The notes under the pieces are model-generated. The model was given only the letters and a program-made list of their open reading frames with translations, did not search any database and was not told the origin of the DNA. 64,000 nt of DNA. It comes from Lentihominibacter butyricus. Lineage in GTDB: Bacteria; Bacillota; Clostridia; Peptostreptococcales; Anaerovoracaceae. This document shows positions 1-11,000 of this stretch, piece by piece. The DNA is taken from positions 62,001-126,000 of the forward strand of contig NZ_JAOQJP010000001.1 in assembly GCF_025567305.1 (NCBI RefSeq), written 5' to 3'. Every line of letters begins with the position of its first letter. Within the stretch, counting starts at the first letter, position 1. The position numbers and the translations under genes were made by a program.

Positions 1-1888
1 AGAGCTGTTTTCCGGATGTGCCTCGTCCGCCGATCATAGCTTTGATTTCACCGGTCTCGTTCTCCATGATAACCATCGCAGCCTGCGGCTGTCTGGTCTT
101 CTGTTTGAGACTGTAGTTGCCGCTGTTGACGGTATAGCTGTCTCCGCTCTTTACGAAGAATTCAGGGTAGTCCGTGAAGAACTGTGCCGAAATGATTGCG
201 TTTCCGTCACCGTCGACTGTCTTGTAACCCTGAGGGATGGAAAGTGCACCGCTTTCTATGAAGTAGAATGTGCCGCCTTCGCTCGTGTACATTCCCTTGA
301 ATTCTATGCTTACGTCAGGCTCGTCGTTGACTTCTATCTCATAGATATTGAGTCGTTTTCCGGCAAGGATCTTCATGCTGCCGTCGCTCTCCATAGTGTA
401 TTCGTCGCTTGTCAGCGTGAATTCATCATTGCTGTTGAAATAGTGCGAGTAGTCGTATAGAAGTATATCTCCGTTATCGTCAAGCAGGTCTCCGGAACTG
501 TTCGTTCGGGCATATCCGATGCCTGCGTAGTTGCTGTCATCGCTGAATTCATCTTCGACGATGGACTGTATGCTGGAATCCATAGTTGTGTAGATCTTGA
601 GGCCGCCTGAATATATCATATTCTGCGCATCGGAGCGATCCACACCGTATTCGGATACTATGTCGTCAGTGAGCTGATCGACTGCGTAGTCGGTGAAGTA
701 GGAAGTGAGGCTTCCGCTTGACGATATGCCGAGCTTCATGTGGTTCTTGAGGTCATCATTCAGGCACTCGCTTTCCTGTTCAGCTGTTATGTACCCTGCA
801 TTCTTCATGTTTACGAGTACTGCATCACGTCTGTCTTTTGAGATATCTCCGTTGTACAGATAAGTGACAGAGTCCACACTTGTGAGCACAGGCAGCGATG
901 TATTGCTGTTGTCGTAGTCAGCCTTGATCAGCGCATATGTGTCAGGCGACTGAGGCATAGCTGCGAGTGCCGCGCATTCGAGCGTATCCAGTTCAGGAAC
1001 ATCTTTTGAAAAGTATGCCTGTGATGCAGCCTGTATGCCGTATGAATTGAATCCCAGGTAGATAGTATTCAGATAGGCTTCCATTATTTCTTCTTTTGTT
1101 AGGTTTTTCTCAAGTACTATCGTGCAGTAAGCCTCCGAGATCTTTCTGCTGAGACTTCGCTGGCTCTTGATCTCAGACAGGTAAACGTTTCTCGCAAGCT
1201 GCTGAGTTACCGTACTTGTACCGCTTATCTGACCGCCTCCGAGTACGCTGTCCTTGATTGCGCCGACCATTCTGATAAAGTTGAAGCCGTTATGCGACCA
1301 GAACTTCTTGTCTTCTATGGAAACGACTGCGTTGACCATGTCTTCAGGGATATCGTCGTATTTTACGATAGTTCTGTTGCCATCGGAAAAATAGAGATTT
1401 TCGATCTCATTGCCGTCAGAATCATACATTACCGATCTCTGTGAAAGCATCGAATAAATATCATCTGTATTGATCTTAGGTGCTGTAGTGAACACGATAC
1501 CTACGTAGATACCGACAGCCATGATCAGTCCGACAACGAGCAGGGCTGCAGATTTCAGTACTATCGAAAGAGTGGTGTCGTTTGATTTCAGGCCGTTGCT
1601 GTTTGCCATTTTCTTAAGGAAAGATGCACGCTTTCCCGATCCTGCAGATGAAGATCCGGCCTGCTGTCTGCCCTGTGCCGAAGCTGTGCGGTCAGTCGGT
1701 CTGCCATTTCTGCGTGAATTGTCTCGGCCGCTCCGGGATGATCTTCTCCTGCCCGCGACACTGCTTTCCGTATAAGCGGTGCCGACATTGTCTGCACCGC
1801 TGCGATTAGCCTGATCTGCCGGTGTCTGAGGCTGATCAAACTGAGCGAAAAACTCATCATCTGTTTTGTTGTTATATTTATCAGACAA
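1..1888 (-). CDS. Class A penicillin-binding protein (PBP1A-like), 5' part only
   Basis: Bifunctional peptidoglycan synthase; the gene runs off the left edge of the window, so only about 629 N-terminal residues are visible. I chose the TTG start at 1888 because an AGGAGG lies just upstream. Residues 1-105 are a hydrophilic, Ser/Arg/Gln-rich cytoplasmic tail, about 109-133 form one membrane anchor, and about 145-320 are the glycosyltransferase domain, with EDKKFWSHNG (catalytic Glu about 192) and GGGQISGTSTVTQQLARN. The stretch towards the edge (TGEIKAMIGGRG) is the start of the transpeptidase domain; its SxxK, SxN and KTG motifs would lie outside. It is divergent from comEC and has its own promoter in the shared gap. 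Family assignment is secure; which PBP1 paralogue it is cannot be told. Confidence 0.93.
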   Translation of the reverse strand, partial: MSDKYNNKTDDEFFAQFDQPQTPADQANRSGADNVGTAYTESSVAGRRRSSRSGRDNSRRNGRPTDRTASAQGRQQAGSSSAGSGKRASFLKKMANSNGLKSNDTTLSIVLKSAALLVVGLIMAVGIYVGIVFTTAPKINTDDIYSMLSQRSVMYDSDGNEIENLYFSDGNRTIVKYDDIPEDMVNAVVSIEDKKFWSHNGFNFIRMVGAIKDSVLGGGQISGTSTVTQQLARNVYLSEIKSQRSLSRKISEAYCTIVLEKNLTKEEIMEAYLNTIYLGFNSYGIQAASQAYFSKDVPELDTLECAALAAMPQSPDTYALIKADYDNSNTSLPVLTSVDSVTYLYNGDISKDRRDAVLVNMKNAGYITAEQESECLNDDLKNHMKLGISSSGSLTSYFTDYAVDQLTDDIVSEYGVDRSDAQNMIYSGGLKIYTTMDSSIQSIVEDEFSDDSNYAGIGYARTNSSGDLLDDNGDILLYDYSHYFNSNDEFTLTSDEYTMESDGSMKILAGKRLNIYEIEVNDEPDVSIEFKGMYTSEGGTFYFIESGALSIPQGYKTVDGDGNAIISAQFFTDYPEFFVKSGDSYTVNSGNYSLKQKTRQPQAAMVIMENETGEIKAMIGGRGTSGKQL

Positions 1889-1925
1889 AATCTTTTCCTC
1901 CTAGTTTTTTGAATTAGTCGACATA

Positions 1926-1954
1926 ATTATACCATTAAAGAAATGAAAAGTAAA
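1926..1954 (-). promoter_or_regulatory. Probable sigma-A promoter of the PBP gene
   Basis: On the minus strand, TTTACT (-35) is followed by a 17-base spacer and a perfect TATAAT (-10), about 40 bases upstream of the TTG start of the penicillin-binding protein. The -35 box is only a 4/6 match. Confidence 0.6.
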
Positions 1955-1980
1955 AGAAAATAGGCAAGTTTCACAGAGCC

Positions 1981-2009
1981 TTGACAAAAATAGTTTTATG
2001 GAATAAAAT
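1981..2009 (+). promoter_or_regulatory. Sigma-A promoter for comEC-holA
   Basis: A perfect TTGACA is followed by a 17-base spacer and TAAAAT, ending about 45 bases before the comEC start codon. It is the only good + strand promoter in the divergent gap. Confidence 0.8.
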
Positions 2010-2054
2010 AGAAAAAAAGTAAAAATAATCAAACAAAGTGAGGCGGCGCAGCAA

Positions 2055-4424
2055 ATGGACAAAGGGGACGGAACGAGAAATTGCAGTGTGAGGAGACCGC
2101 TGCTGTACATAGTGTTTGCATTTGCAGCTCCTGTCGCTGCAGGGTATTACTGCGGGCTAAAAGTCCTGATCCTGACTGCAGCTGCATGTATGCTGATGCT
2201 GGCTTTAAGCAGCCGGAAATGGCGACTGCCTGCGGCACTTTGCATGGTGCTCATTTCGTATCTGGCAGGCACTGCGAATTTCGTGATGTACGATATTGTA
2301 AGGGGCGCACCGGTGCTTCAGGATGGTGAAGTTTATGAAATGACGGGGAAGACAGTGCAGATAAGTCAAAAGGAGATGAGTGACGGCACATGCAGGCATC
2401 AGTACAGGATCAGGATATACAGACCAGGCGGCAATATCATCTCATCTCGTGATGTGCTCGCAGTGAGATATTCTGAGAATGCCGATGATGGCATGGTGCC
2501 GGGCGATATCATAAAAGTGAAGGGCACTGCAGAGCGTCCTTCGCCGGGGAGAAATCCCGGCTGTTTCGATTATTCGCTGTATCTCAGATCTGTAGGTATA
2601 AATGATGTGATAAAAGCTGACAGCGTGGAGGTGCTGGATGGAAAAGGGATGCACACGGTTGCCGGCCGGCTGTATGTGTTCAGGGAAACGTTCCTTTCAA
2701 AGCTTGAGCAGAAGGCGGGACACGATGCATCGTCGATGATGGGGGCGATACTGTTCGGGGAAAAAGATGAGATGGATGAGGATGTCCTGGAGGAGTTCCG
2801 GAAAAACGGCACGGCGCATGTGCTGGCGGTAAGCGGACTGCATATAGGGATCATCTATGCTGTGATATCGAAGCTGTGGAGATGGGGAAAAGGCAGACTG
2901 TATTTTGCCGCGACCATGACGTTTTTCTGCTGCTATGCAGTGCTTGCATCATTTTCACCGTCGGTGACAAGAGCGGTGTTCATGATAGGACTGCATCAGT
3001 TCGCGATACTGACAAACCGGAGATACGATCTGTATTCGGCAGCATTCTGCACTGCTGCGGTCATGATGATGAGAAATCCCATGAGTATTTTCAATACGGG
3101 GTTTCAGATGTCGTTCCTCGCAGTGCTGACTATGATGATGGTGATGCCTGCAGCTGAAAAAATATATAAAGGTATATTCACGGCAAGCCTTTCGGTGCAG
3201 GCGGGGCTGATGCCGTACGTCGCATATGTATTCAACTATCTGTCTCCGGGTGCAGTGCTCGTGAACGTGCCTGTGATTTTTCTTACCGGTATCATAGTGC
3301 CGATGGGGCTGTGCGCCATGGTCTTTTCCGTATCGTCGGACGGATTGTTTTCTGTCGTATCTGCTGCAGCGGCAGGTCTTTGCAGGATGATGACTGTGCT
3401 TAACCATGTTTCAGCTGCAGACGGTGTGACGGTTTTTGAGGTGACGTCTCCCGGAAAGGGCACGCTTGCGTTTTATTATATGTCACTGATGGTATTCCTT
3501 TCGGAAGAAGGGCGTCTGGCGATAAAAAGAAGGGGCGGGAAGAAGTTTATACCTCTGATGCTGTCTGCGGTGCTGCTTGTTTCGTTTTCTTTAGGGGAAA
3601 TATGCGGCAGCGGTTTTGAAAAGGCAGATTTGACTTTCGTGGATGTAGGGCAGGGAGACTGCATACATTTCAGGACAGAGGACGGCGGAAATTATTTTGT
3701 CGATGGAGGCGGCAGCATAAATTACAATGTAGGGAAAAAAGTACTGAAGCCGTATCTGCTGAAAAACGGAGTGAAAAAACTGGACGGGGCCTTTGTGACG
3801 CATCTGCATACTGACCATTATAAAGGTATCGCAGAGCTTTGCAGAGAAGGGATGATCAAACGTCTCTATCTGTATGAGGGCAACCGCCCGAGAGAAGAAG
3901 AGATACTGCGCGAGACAGGGCTTGAACCTGAAGCGCTGACATATCTGTATAAAGGGCAGACTGTGCAGCTTTCAGCGGAGACAAGCGTAAGAGTCCTGTG
4001 GCCTGAGAGAAAAACAGCCAGAGAGTATGAGAAGCTGCTGCAGCAGGAAGAGGACGAGAATCAGTCGAGTCTGATCATGAAGATCTGTATGCGGGATGTG
4101 AGCGTGATAGCCACGGGAGATGTTGATGCGGATTGTCTTCAGAAGATCGGAGAGGCGTGGCGGAGCGATATATGCTGCGATATACTGAAAGTAGCCCATC
4201 ATGGCAGCCGGTACAGCTACAGTGGGAAATTCATGGAGCAGGCAGCGCCCTCATACGCTGTGTTCCAGGTCGGAAAAAACAATTTCGGGCACCCTGACAA
4301 CGGGGTTATTGAAAATTACCGGCAAAACGGTATAATGGTATACAGAAATGATAAGGACGGAGCTGTCGGCTTTGACTTTTCGGATGACGGGAAGGCAGAG
4401 GTGATGACTATGTTAAGACAGTGA
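2055..4424 (+). CDS. comEC: ComEC/Rec2-type DNA uptake channel protein
   Basis: Polytopic membrane protein expected to carry single-stranded DNA across the membrane during transformation. The 789 residues match the full-length family: two N-terminal membrane segments (about 12-70), an OB-like soluble region (about 80-200), the Competence domain with AVSGLHIGI near residue 255 and many helices, and a C-terminal metallo-beta-lactamase domain from about residue 520 with THLHTDHYKG near 580 and later VAHHGSRYS and GHPDN. The metal-ligand motifs look intact, so the nuclease-like domain could be active. holA follows 19 bases downstream, a common arrangement in Firmicutes. Other competence genes are not visible here, so whether the cell is transformable is unknown. 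Confidence 0.95.
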   Translation: MDKGDGTRNCSVRRPLLYIVFAFAAPVAAGYYCGLKVLILTAAACMLMLALSSRKWRLPAALCMVLISYLAGTANFVMYDIVRGAPVLQDGEVYEMTGKTVQISQKEMSDGTCRHQYRIRIYRPGGNIISSRDVLAVRYSENADDGMVPGDIIKVKGTAERPSPGRNPGCFDYSLYLRSVGINDVIKADSVEVLDGKGMHTVAGRLYVFRETFLSKLEQKAGHDASSMMGAILFGEKDEMDEDVLEEFRKNGTAHVLAVSGLHIGIIYAVISKLWRWGKGRLYFAATMTFFCCYAVLASFSPSVTRAVFMIGLHQFAILTNRRYDLYSAAFCTAAVMMMRNPMSIFNTGFQMSFLAVLTMMMVMPAAEKIYKGIFTASLSVQAGLMPYVAYVFNYLSPGAVLVNVPVIFLTGIIVPMGLCAMVFSVSSDGLFSVVSAAAAGLCRMMTVLNHVSAADGVTVFEVTSPGKGTLAFYYMSLMVFLSEEGRLAIKRRGGKKFIPLMLSAVLLVSFSLGEICGSGFEKADLTFVDVGQGDCIHFRTEDGGNYFVDGGGSINYNVGKKVLKPYLLKNGVKKLDGAFVTHLHTDHYKGIAELCREGMIKRLYLYEGNRPREEEILRETGLEPEALTYLYKGQTVQLSAETSVRVLWPERKTAREYEKLLQQEEDENQSSLIMKICMRDVSVIATGDVDADCLQKIGEAWRSDICCDILKVAHHGSRYSYSGKFMEQAAPSYAVFQVGKNNFGHPDNGVIENYRQNGIMVYRNDKDGAVGFDFSDDGKAEVMTMLRQ

Positions 4425-4443
4425 TAAAGAGGAAAGGCGACTG

Positions 4444-5514
4444 ATGGCAGCGGAGCGTTACAGAGAAAAGGAACATGCATTCATAACTATAGGCAAGGAT
4501 ATAAAAGCGGGGAAGATACCGAGTCTCGTGCTCCTGTGCGGCAAGGAGGAGTACCTTATAAGATGGTACACCGATGCGCTCATCAGAAAATATGTGTCAG
4601 AAGCATGCAAGGCTATAGATCTCGTTGTGCTCGAGGGCGAGGATGCATCGGCGGGAAAGATAATAGAAAGTCTGGAGACAGTCAGTCTGATGTCAGAGAG
4701 AAAGGTGGTGCTGCTTCAGGATTTTGCGCCTGCGATGGGGAACGATCTGAAAAGCATGCCTGCTGATGATCTGAAGATGCTGATCGAATATTTTTCGGAC
4801 ATACCGGAAGAAAGCCTGCTGCTGATAACGGCGCCTGAACAGGGTGAAAAGAAAAGCGGGAAGAACAAGATCAGGACGGCCGTGGAAAAGAACGGCAAGG
4901 TGTATGATTTCCAGCCGCTCAAGGACGCCCAGCTGAGGAGTTTCATCGAAAAACGGTTCAGGGCTGCAGGAAAGAGTTACACGTCGTCGGTGATAAATCT
5001 GATAATGTCGGAGAGCGGGTACGGCAACAAATCCATCGAATACAGCCTGTACAATCTGGAAAACGACCTGAAAAAAATAATAGCGCACAGCGGAGCTGCA
5101 CCGGAGATAACAGCTGCAGATGTAAGCGACATAATAGCTGCGAATCCGGAAAATAACGTATTTGCGATGCTTGACGCGATCGGCAGGAACAGAAAGGACG
5201 AGGCATTCAGACTTTTACACAATCTGCTCAACATGGGAAGCAGTGTGTTCCAGCTTCTGGGGCTGATCACAGGTCAGCTGGAGCTTATCCTGTCAGTCAA
5301 GGAAATGAAAGACGAGGGTGTTCCTCCCGGAAGTATCCATAAAAAGCTTGGTATGCACGAGTTCAGAGTGAAAAAGGCAATGGCTGTCACAGGGCTTTAC
5401 TCCATGGCGGATCTGCGAAACGCGCTGTCTGCTGCATATGAGGTGGATGAGAATATAAAGACAGGACTTATGGAAGATTCTCTAGCACTGGAGTTTTTTA
5501 TAGCGAAGCTGTAA
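4444..5514 (+). CDS. holA: DNA polymerase III delta subunit
   Basis: Clamp-loader delta subunit that opens the sliding clamp during DNA replication. Its 356 residues are the usual size for HolA. The N-terminal AAA-like domain begins around the LCGKEEYLI motif and has the degenerate nucleotide site typical of delta. The C-terminal helical collar includes NNVFAMLDAIGRNRKDEA and an LGLITGQLELILSVKEM stretch. GAGGAAAGG sits just before the ATG. It is probably cotranscribed with comEC. No rpsT gene follows, unlike in many relatives. Confidence 0.93.
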   Translation: MAAERYREKEHAFITIGKDIKAGKIPSLVLLCGKEEYLIRWYTDALIRKYVSEACKAIDLVVLEGEDASAGKIIESLETVSLMSERKVVLLQDFAPAMGNDLKSMPADDLKMLIEYFSDIPEESLLLITAPEQGEKKSGKNKIRTAVEKNGKVYDFQPLKDAQLRSFIEKRFRAAGKSYTSSVINLIMSESGYGNKSIEYSLYNLENDLKKIIAHSGAAPEITAADVSDIIAANPENNVFAMLDAIGRNRKDEAFRLLHNLLNMGSSVFQLLGLITGQLELILSVKEMKDEGVPPGSIHKKLGMHEFRVKKAMAVTGLYSMADLRNALSAAYEVDENIKTGLMEDSLALEFFIAKL

Positions 5515-5632
5515 AAAAGTCCGGAAATATCTGAAATCACTCACGCGATTCCAAATTCGCGCGGGGCGTATTTTATCTGAATTTGTTACGAAACCTATAA
5601 ATTGTTTTATAGTGCCGTTGTTGTGCTACATG

Positions 5633-5661
5633 TTGCGCGCCAGCGGTATTTTTGTTATAAT
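5633..5661 (+). promoter_or_regulatory. Sigma-A promoter of the transhydrogenase-like operon
   Basis: TTGCGC, 17 bases and a perfect TATAAT lie 77 bases upstream of the NuoE-like start codon. The leader downstream is AT-rich with many TTGT/TAAAT words but has no clear palindrome. Confidence 0.7.
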
Positions 5662-5738
5662 AAAAACGTTCGAATTTTGTGTAAATATTGTAAATATGTT
5701 ATTGTGTATCGTGTAAGTGTATTTTAGGAGGAACTAAC

Positions 5739-6257
5739 ATGAGTGAAAATTGTTGTAGCTGCGGTTGTTCTCAGAGCAGAGAAGAGCAGTTCAGGGAGCT
5801 TGCTCCTGTGCTGGAACAATACGCAAAAGTGCCAGGCAGTTTGATCACTATTCTGCAGAAGACTCAGGATATCTACGGATATCTTTCAGTGGATGCTATA
5901 AACTATATATCTGAAGTGACAGGTATAAAGCCTGCGAAGATCTATGGTGTGGCTACTTTTTACGCACAGTTCAGACTGAAGCCTGTAGGCAAATATCTGA
6001 TCATGCTGTGTCAGGGTACCGCGTGCCACGTAAACGGTTCGGAGATGATCGAAGAAGCTGTGTGCGAATATCTTGAGATCAAGGACGGAGAGACTACCGA
6101 AGACGGTATTTTCACGCTGAACAATGTGGCATGTCTCGGATGCTGTTCTCTGGCGCCTGTAATGATGATAAAGAGTTCAGAAGGCGATGAGACATACGGA
6201 AATCTCACAAAAGATTCTGTAAAGAAGATCCTTGCTGAGATCAGAGAAAGGGCATAG
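5739..6257 (+). CDS. NuoE/HydC-like [2Fe-2S] subunit (StnA-like)
   Basis: Thioredoxin-fold [2Fe-2S] protein of the 24-kDa NADH dehydrogenase family, 172 residues. The four cluster ligands are visible as CQGTACHVNG and, further on, VACLGCCSLAP. An unusual N-terminal Cys cluster (CCSCGC, residues 5-10) precedes the family domain. In NADH-linked bifurcating enzymes this subunit docks on the NuoF-like flavoprotein and shuttles electrons. It is the first gene of a three-gene operon, with AGGAGG 8 bases before the ATG and the NuoF-like gene 11 bases downstream. The family is certain; the complex type is inferred from the third gene. Confidence 0.92.
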   Translation: MSENCCSCGCSQSREEQFRELAPVLEQYAKVPGSLITILQKTQDIYGYLSVDAINYISEVTGIKPAKIYGVATFYAQFRLKPVGKYLIMLCQGTACHVNGSEMIEEAVCEYLEIKDGETTEDGIFTLNNVACLGCCSLAPVMMIKSSEGDETYGNLTKDSVKKILAEIRERA

Positions 6258-6268
6258 GAGGTAGCGGA

Positions 6269-8017
6269 ATGAAAGTAGTAATCGGACAGGGAAGCTGCGG
6301 CGTGGCTACAGGAGCCAGGAAAACAGCGGCTGAATTCGAGAAACAGATAGCAGATAAGAATTTAGATATAAATGTCGGGATCACGGGATGCGTGGGAACA
6401 TGTTATCTTGAACCGATCGTAGACATATATGATGATAACGGCGAAATGACAAGATACGTCAAGGTGCAGCCGGAAAAAGTCGAAAAAATCGTTGAGGAAC
6501 ACCTCGTCAACCACAAGGTGGCAGAGGAATATGCGATCTCTGATGAAGACAAGCAGTTTGTCGGCAGGCAGCAGAGAGTCGTTCTCAGAAACTGCGGTGT
6601 GATAAATCCTGAGGATATAGAGGAATATGTTGCCGCAGACGGATACAAGGCTATAGAAAAAGTGCTTTCTTCTATGACTCCGGATGAAGTAATAGAAGAA
6701 ATAAAAATATCAGGACTCAGAGGCAGAGGCGGCGCAGGCTTCCCTACCTGGTTCAAGTGGAACGCTGCAAAGCAGAGCCCGGGAAACGAAAAGTATCTCG
6801 TATGCAATGCCGACGAGGGAGACCCGGGCGCATTCATGGACAGATCAGTCCTCGAGGGAGACCCGCATTCACTGCTTGAAGGAATGATCATAGGCGGTTA
6901 TGCGATGGGAGCGAACCACGGCGTGATCTACTGCCGTGCAGAGTATCCGCTCGCGATCAAGAGACTTGAGATCGCAATGGCCCAGGCAAGAGAAAAAGGA
7001 TTCCTCGGAAAGAACATATTCGGATCGGGATTTGACTTCGATATCTACATCAAAGCCGGTGCGGGCGCATTCGTGTGCGGTGAGGAGACTGCACTGATAG
7101 CTTCACTGGAAGGTGAGAGAGGTATGCCTAGACTCAAGCCGCCGTTCCCGGCAGCAAAGGGATTCTGGCAGAAGCCTACAGATATAAACAACGTTGAGAC
7201 GCTGGCTAACGTTCCGTGGATCATCTTCAACGGCGGTGCCGCATTCGGTGCGATGGGAACCGAAAAGAGCAAAGGTACGAAGGTATTCGCTCTCGCAGGA
7301 AAGATCAAGAAGGGCGGACTCGTAGAAGTGCCTATGGGCCTTACGCTCAACGACGTGATCTTCGGCATAGGCGGAGGAATCAAGAAGGACAGGCAGTTCA
7401 AGGCTGTACAGATGGGAGGTCCGTCAGGCGGATGTATCCCTGCACACCTGATCGAAACACCTGTAACTTATGAAGATATAAACAAGACAGGCGCTATCGT
7501 AGGATCCGGCGGTATGATCGTAATGGACGAGGATACATGCATGGTAGACATGGCAAGATACTTCCTCAACTTTACAAGAGACGAATCATGCGGAAAGTGC
7601 AACTACTGCAGGATAGGAACGAAGAGAATGTTGGAGATCCTGGAGAGGATCACTGAAGGCGAGGGAAAAGACGGAGACATCGAGCTTCTGGAAGAGCTTG
7701 CAATGAAGATAAAGGACGGCTCTATGTGCGGACTCGGTCAGACTGCGCCTAATCCTGTACTGACTACGATAAAGTATTTCAGAAATGAATACGAAGATCA
7801 TATCTACAACAAGAAATGTACTGCAGCATCATGCAAAGCGCTCGTTACATATACGATCACAGATGCATGCAAAGGCTGCACATTATGCTCAAAGAAATGT
7901 CCTGTCGGAGCTATTTCCGGCAGCGTAAAGGAAAAGCATGTCATCGATCAGGACAAGTGCATCAAGTGCGGCAAGTGTCTTGAAACATGCAAATTCGGAG
8001 CCATAGAGAAGAAATAA
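6269..8017 (+). CDS. NuoF/HydB-like NADH-binding flavoprotein with C-terminal ferredoxin domain (StnB-like)
   Basis: The FMN- and NADH-binding subunit, 582 residues. The domain order is that of bifurcating-hydrogenase HydB: a thioredoxin-like [2Fe-2S] domain at residues 1-90 (SCGVATGARK, then TGCVGTC), the 51-kDa NuoF core with GLRGRGGAGFPTW near 150 and CNADEGDPGAF near 190, a [4Fe-4S] site ESCGKCNYCRIGT near 440, and a C-terminal 2x[4Fe-4S] ferredoxin (CKGCTLCSKKCP and CIKCGKCLETC). It probably oxidises or reduces NADH and passes electrons to its neighbours. HydB and StnB share this layout, so the third gene decides the identity: no hydrogenase H-cluster subunit is present. Confidence 0.94.
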   Translation: MKVVIGQGSCGVATGARKTAAEFEKQIADKNLDINVGITGCVGTCYLEPIVDIYDDNGEMTRYVKVQPEKVEKIVEEHLVNHKVAEEYAISDEDKQFVGRQQRVVLRNCGVINPEDIEEYVAADGYKAIEKVLSSMTPDEVIEEIKISGLRGRGGAGFPTWFKWNAAKQSPGNEKYLVCNADEGDPGAFMDRSVLEGDPHSLLEGMIIGGYAMGANHGVIYCRAEYPLAIKRLEIAMAQAREKGFLGKNIFGSGFDFDIYIKAGAGAFVCGEETALIASLEGERGMPRLKPPFPAAKGFWQKPTDINNVETLANVPWIIFNGGAAFGAMGTEKSKGTKVFALAGKIKKGGLVEVPMGLTLNDVIFGIGGGIKKDRQFKAVQMGGPSGGCIPAHLIETPVTYEDINKTGAIVGSGGMIVMDEDTCMVDMARYFLNFTRDESCGKCNYCRIGTKRMLEILERITEGEGKDGDIELLEELAMKIKDGSMCGLGQTAPNPVLTTIKYFRNEYEDHIYNKKCTAASCKALVTYTITDACKGCTLCSKKCPVGAISGSVKEKHVIDQDKCIKCGKCLETCKFGAIEKK

Positions 8018-8035
8018 GGGAGGAGGAAAAGAAAA

Positions 8036-11000
8036 ATGAACAAGTTCAGACTTAATATAAACGGCAAAGAAGTTACAGGATTTCCTGGTCAGACTATCCT
8101 TGAAGTTGCCAGAGAAAATGACATTTTCATTCCAACTCTCTGCTTCGATGAAAGAACCAGGATATACGGCTCGTGCGGCCTTTGCATGTGCGAGATGGAG
8201 GGCAACCCTAAGCTGTGGAAGGCATGTGCGACTGAGATCGCTCCGGGAATGGTGATCCGCACGGATACAGAGAGGGTCATCGAATCGAGAAAGACGAACC
8301 TCGAGCTGCTGCTTTCGAACCACCAGGGAGACTGCAGACCGCCTTGCGTACTGGCATGCCCTGCACAGACAGACTGTCAGGGATATGTAGGTCTCATCGC
8401 CAACGGCGAGTATGAAGCGGCTCTTGAGCTGGTCAAGGACAAGGTGCCGCTCCCGGCGTCACTGGGAAGAGTATGTCCGCATCCATGTGAAAAGGAATGC
8501 AGGAGAGGTCTCGTAGACGAGCCTATCTCGATACAGTGGCTCAAGCGTTTCGTAGCCGATCAGGATCTGGCAGACGAAGACGTGTTCATCCCTGAGTGCG
8601 ACCCTGATACAGGAAAGAGAGTAGCGATCATAGGCGGCGGCCCTATGGGTTTGTCGGCAGCGTACTTCCTCAGACAGATGGGTCACGAGGTGACGATATT
8701 CGAAGCGATGCCTAAGGCAGGCGGTATGCTGAGATACGGCATCCCTGAGTACAGACTGCCAAAGGCTGTGCTTGACGAGGAAATTTTCACCATCCAGAGA
8801 ATGGGTGTTGAGATAGTGACAGATACGAAGATCGGCAAGGATATCCCGTTCGAAACTGTTAAAGAAGATTTTGACGCAGTGCTGCTCGGCATAGGAGCAT
8901 GGATCTCGACAGGAGTCGGATGCAAGGGCGAGGATGCTGCAGGAGTCATCGGCGGTATCGACTTCCTCAGGAAAGTGGTAAGAAACGAAGAGATCGAACT
9001 CGGAGAGAAAGTAGCGATCGTCGGCGGCGGAAACACTGCCATGGACGCGTGCAGAACTGCCGTGAGACTCGGAGCAAAGGAAGTCTACAATATTTACAGA
9101 AGAACGAAGGATGAAATGCCGGCTGACATGGTCGAGATCGAAGAGGCAGAGGAAGAAGGCGTTATCTTCAAGAACCTTACGAACCCTCTCGAAGTAGTCA
9201 AGGACGAAAACGGACATGTAAAAGAAGTAGTGCTGCAGGTGATGGAACTCGGCGAGCCTGACGAGTCAGGCAGAAGAAGGCCGATACCTGTAGAAGGAAA
9301 GACAGAAACGATAGCGATCGACACTATGATACTGGCTATAGGTCAGGCTGTAGACGCATCGATATTCGAATGCGACAAGACGAGAAAGAACGCGATCGCA
9401 TACGATAAAGAGACATTCATGACAAGCATACCCGGCGTATTTGCAGGAGGAGACTGCGGTAACGACAAGATCTCGATCGCGGTTGAAGCTATCGCAGATG
9501 CGAGAAAGGTTGCGGACAGCATAGATGCGTACCTCGACGGCGAAGTTATCAGATACGAGAAACCGTTCTTCGTTGAGAGGGATGATATAACGGAGATGAC
9601 TTTCGAAGACAGAGAAAGACTTTGCAGACCTGAAATGCCTCAGCTCAGCGCAGAAGAGCGCAAGGGCAACTTCAGCGAAGTCATCCCTGACGGATACACT
9701 GCAGAGCAGGCAGAGGCAGAGGCTATGAGATGTCTCGAGTGCGGATGCCACGACTACTTCGAATGCAAGCTGATAGATTTCGCACATCAGTACGACGTTC
9801 ATCCTGAGAGACTTGCAGGTGACAAGAACCTCGTGGAATACGAGGATGCTCATCCGTTCATCGTGAGAGACCCTAACAAGTGCATACTCTGCGGCCTTTG
9901 CGTGAGAGTCTGCGACGAAGTTATGGGCGTAGGCGCGTTAGGTCTCGTGAACAGAGGATTCGACACTGTCGTGAAGCCGAACCTCGAAAAACCGCTCATC
10001 GAATCGGGATGTATCTCATGCGGACAGTGCGTGAGCGTGTGCCCGACAGGCGCTCTGCAGGAAAGAACGACAATGATAAAGGAAACACCTGTTGCAGCGG
10101 TAGAGACGGATACGACATGCTCGTACTGCTCGGTAGGATGCAGCCTCAAGCTGGAATCATATGCTGACATGCTGATAAAGGCAAACCCTGACAGAGAAGG
10201 CACAGTCAATGCAGGTCTGGCATGCGGCAAAGGCAAATGGGGATTCGACTGTTCGATGCTCGAAGACAAGCTGGAAGAGCCTCTTGTAAAGGATGCAGAC
10301 GGCTTCAGAGAGACGGATTATCATGAAGCTCTCGTACTTATCGCAAAGAGATGCCAGTCTACAGGCGCGAAGTACACGAAGGATGCGATCGGTGTTGCGA
10401 TCTCAGACAGATATACAAATGAAGAAGCTTACGCTATAAAGACTATGGCGGAAGATATGGGTGCAAAGGTGTTCTGCATGAACAGCAGAAAGAGCGGTAT
10501 CGCTCAGGTCATCGGACACGACGCATCACCTAATACGATAGATGAGCTCCTGTCGACAGAAGTGATAATCGCGGCAGGGTTCAACGCAGCAGACAATCCT
10601 GTTATACAGCTCAAGCTCAAGCAGGCTGCAGAGAGAGGTGCAAAGGTGATCCTGATAAATCCTGAAGATTACCCTCAGGATATGAGTTACCTTGCAAAGG
10701 AGATCTACACTGCAAATGATCTCAGATTCATCAGAGAGATCGCGAAGGCAGTGGCAGACAGCGGCAAAGGCACTGCAAAGGCAGGCTTTGAAGCATTCGC
10801 AGAAAGCCTTAAGGATGTAAAGGTAGGCGAAGAGGCTCAGGCTGTAGCTGATATGTATCTGAACGCTAAAAAGGCGATGATCGTATTCAATCAGAACCTG
10901 ATCACAGAGGATGCGGCAGCATTGCTCGCGGATATCGCACTGGCAAGCGGTCATATCGGAAGCCCTAGAGACGGTATACTTCAGGTAAAAGCGAAGAACA

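Noticed and set aside
5540..5580. Terminator after holA
   Set aside because: Only a 5-pair stem (CGCGA/TCGCG) without a following T run.
5662..5738. Rex-type redox operator upstream of the transhydrogenase operon
   Set aside because: TTGTG...TAAAT words occur, but they do not form the TTGTTAA/TTAACAA palindrome, so the claim is not supported.
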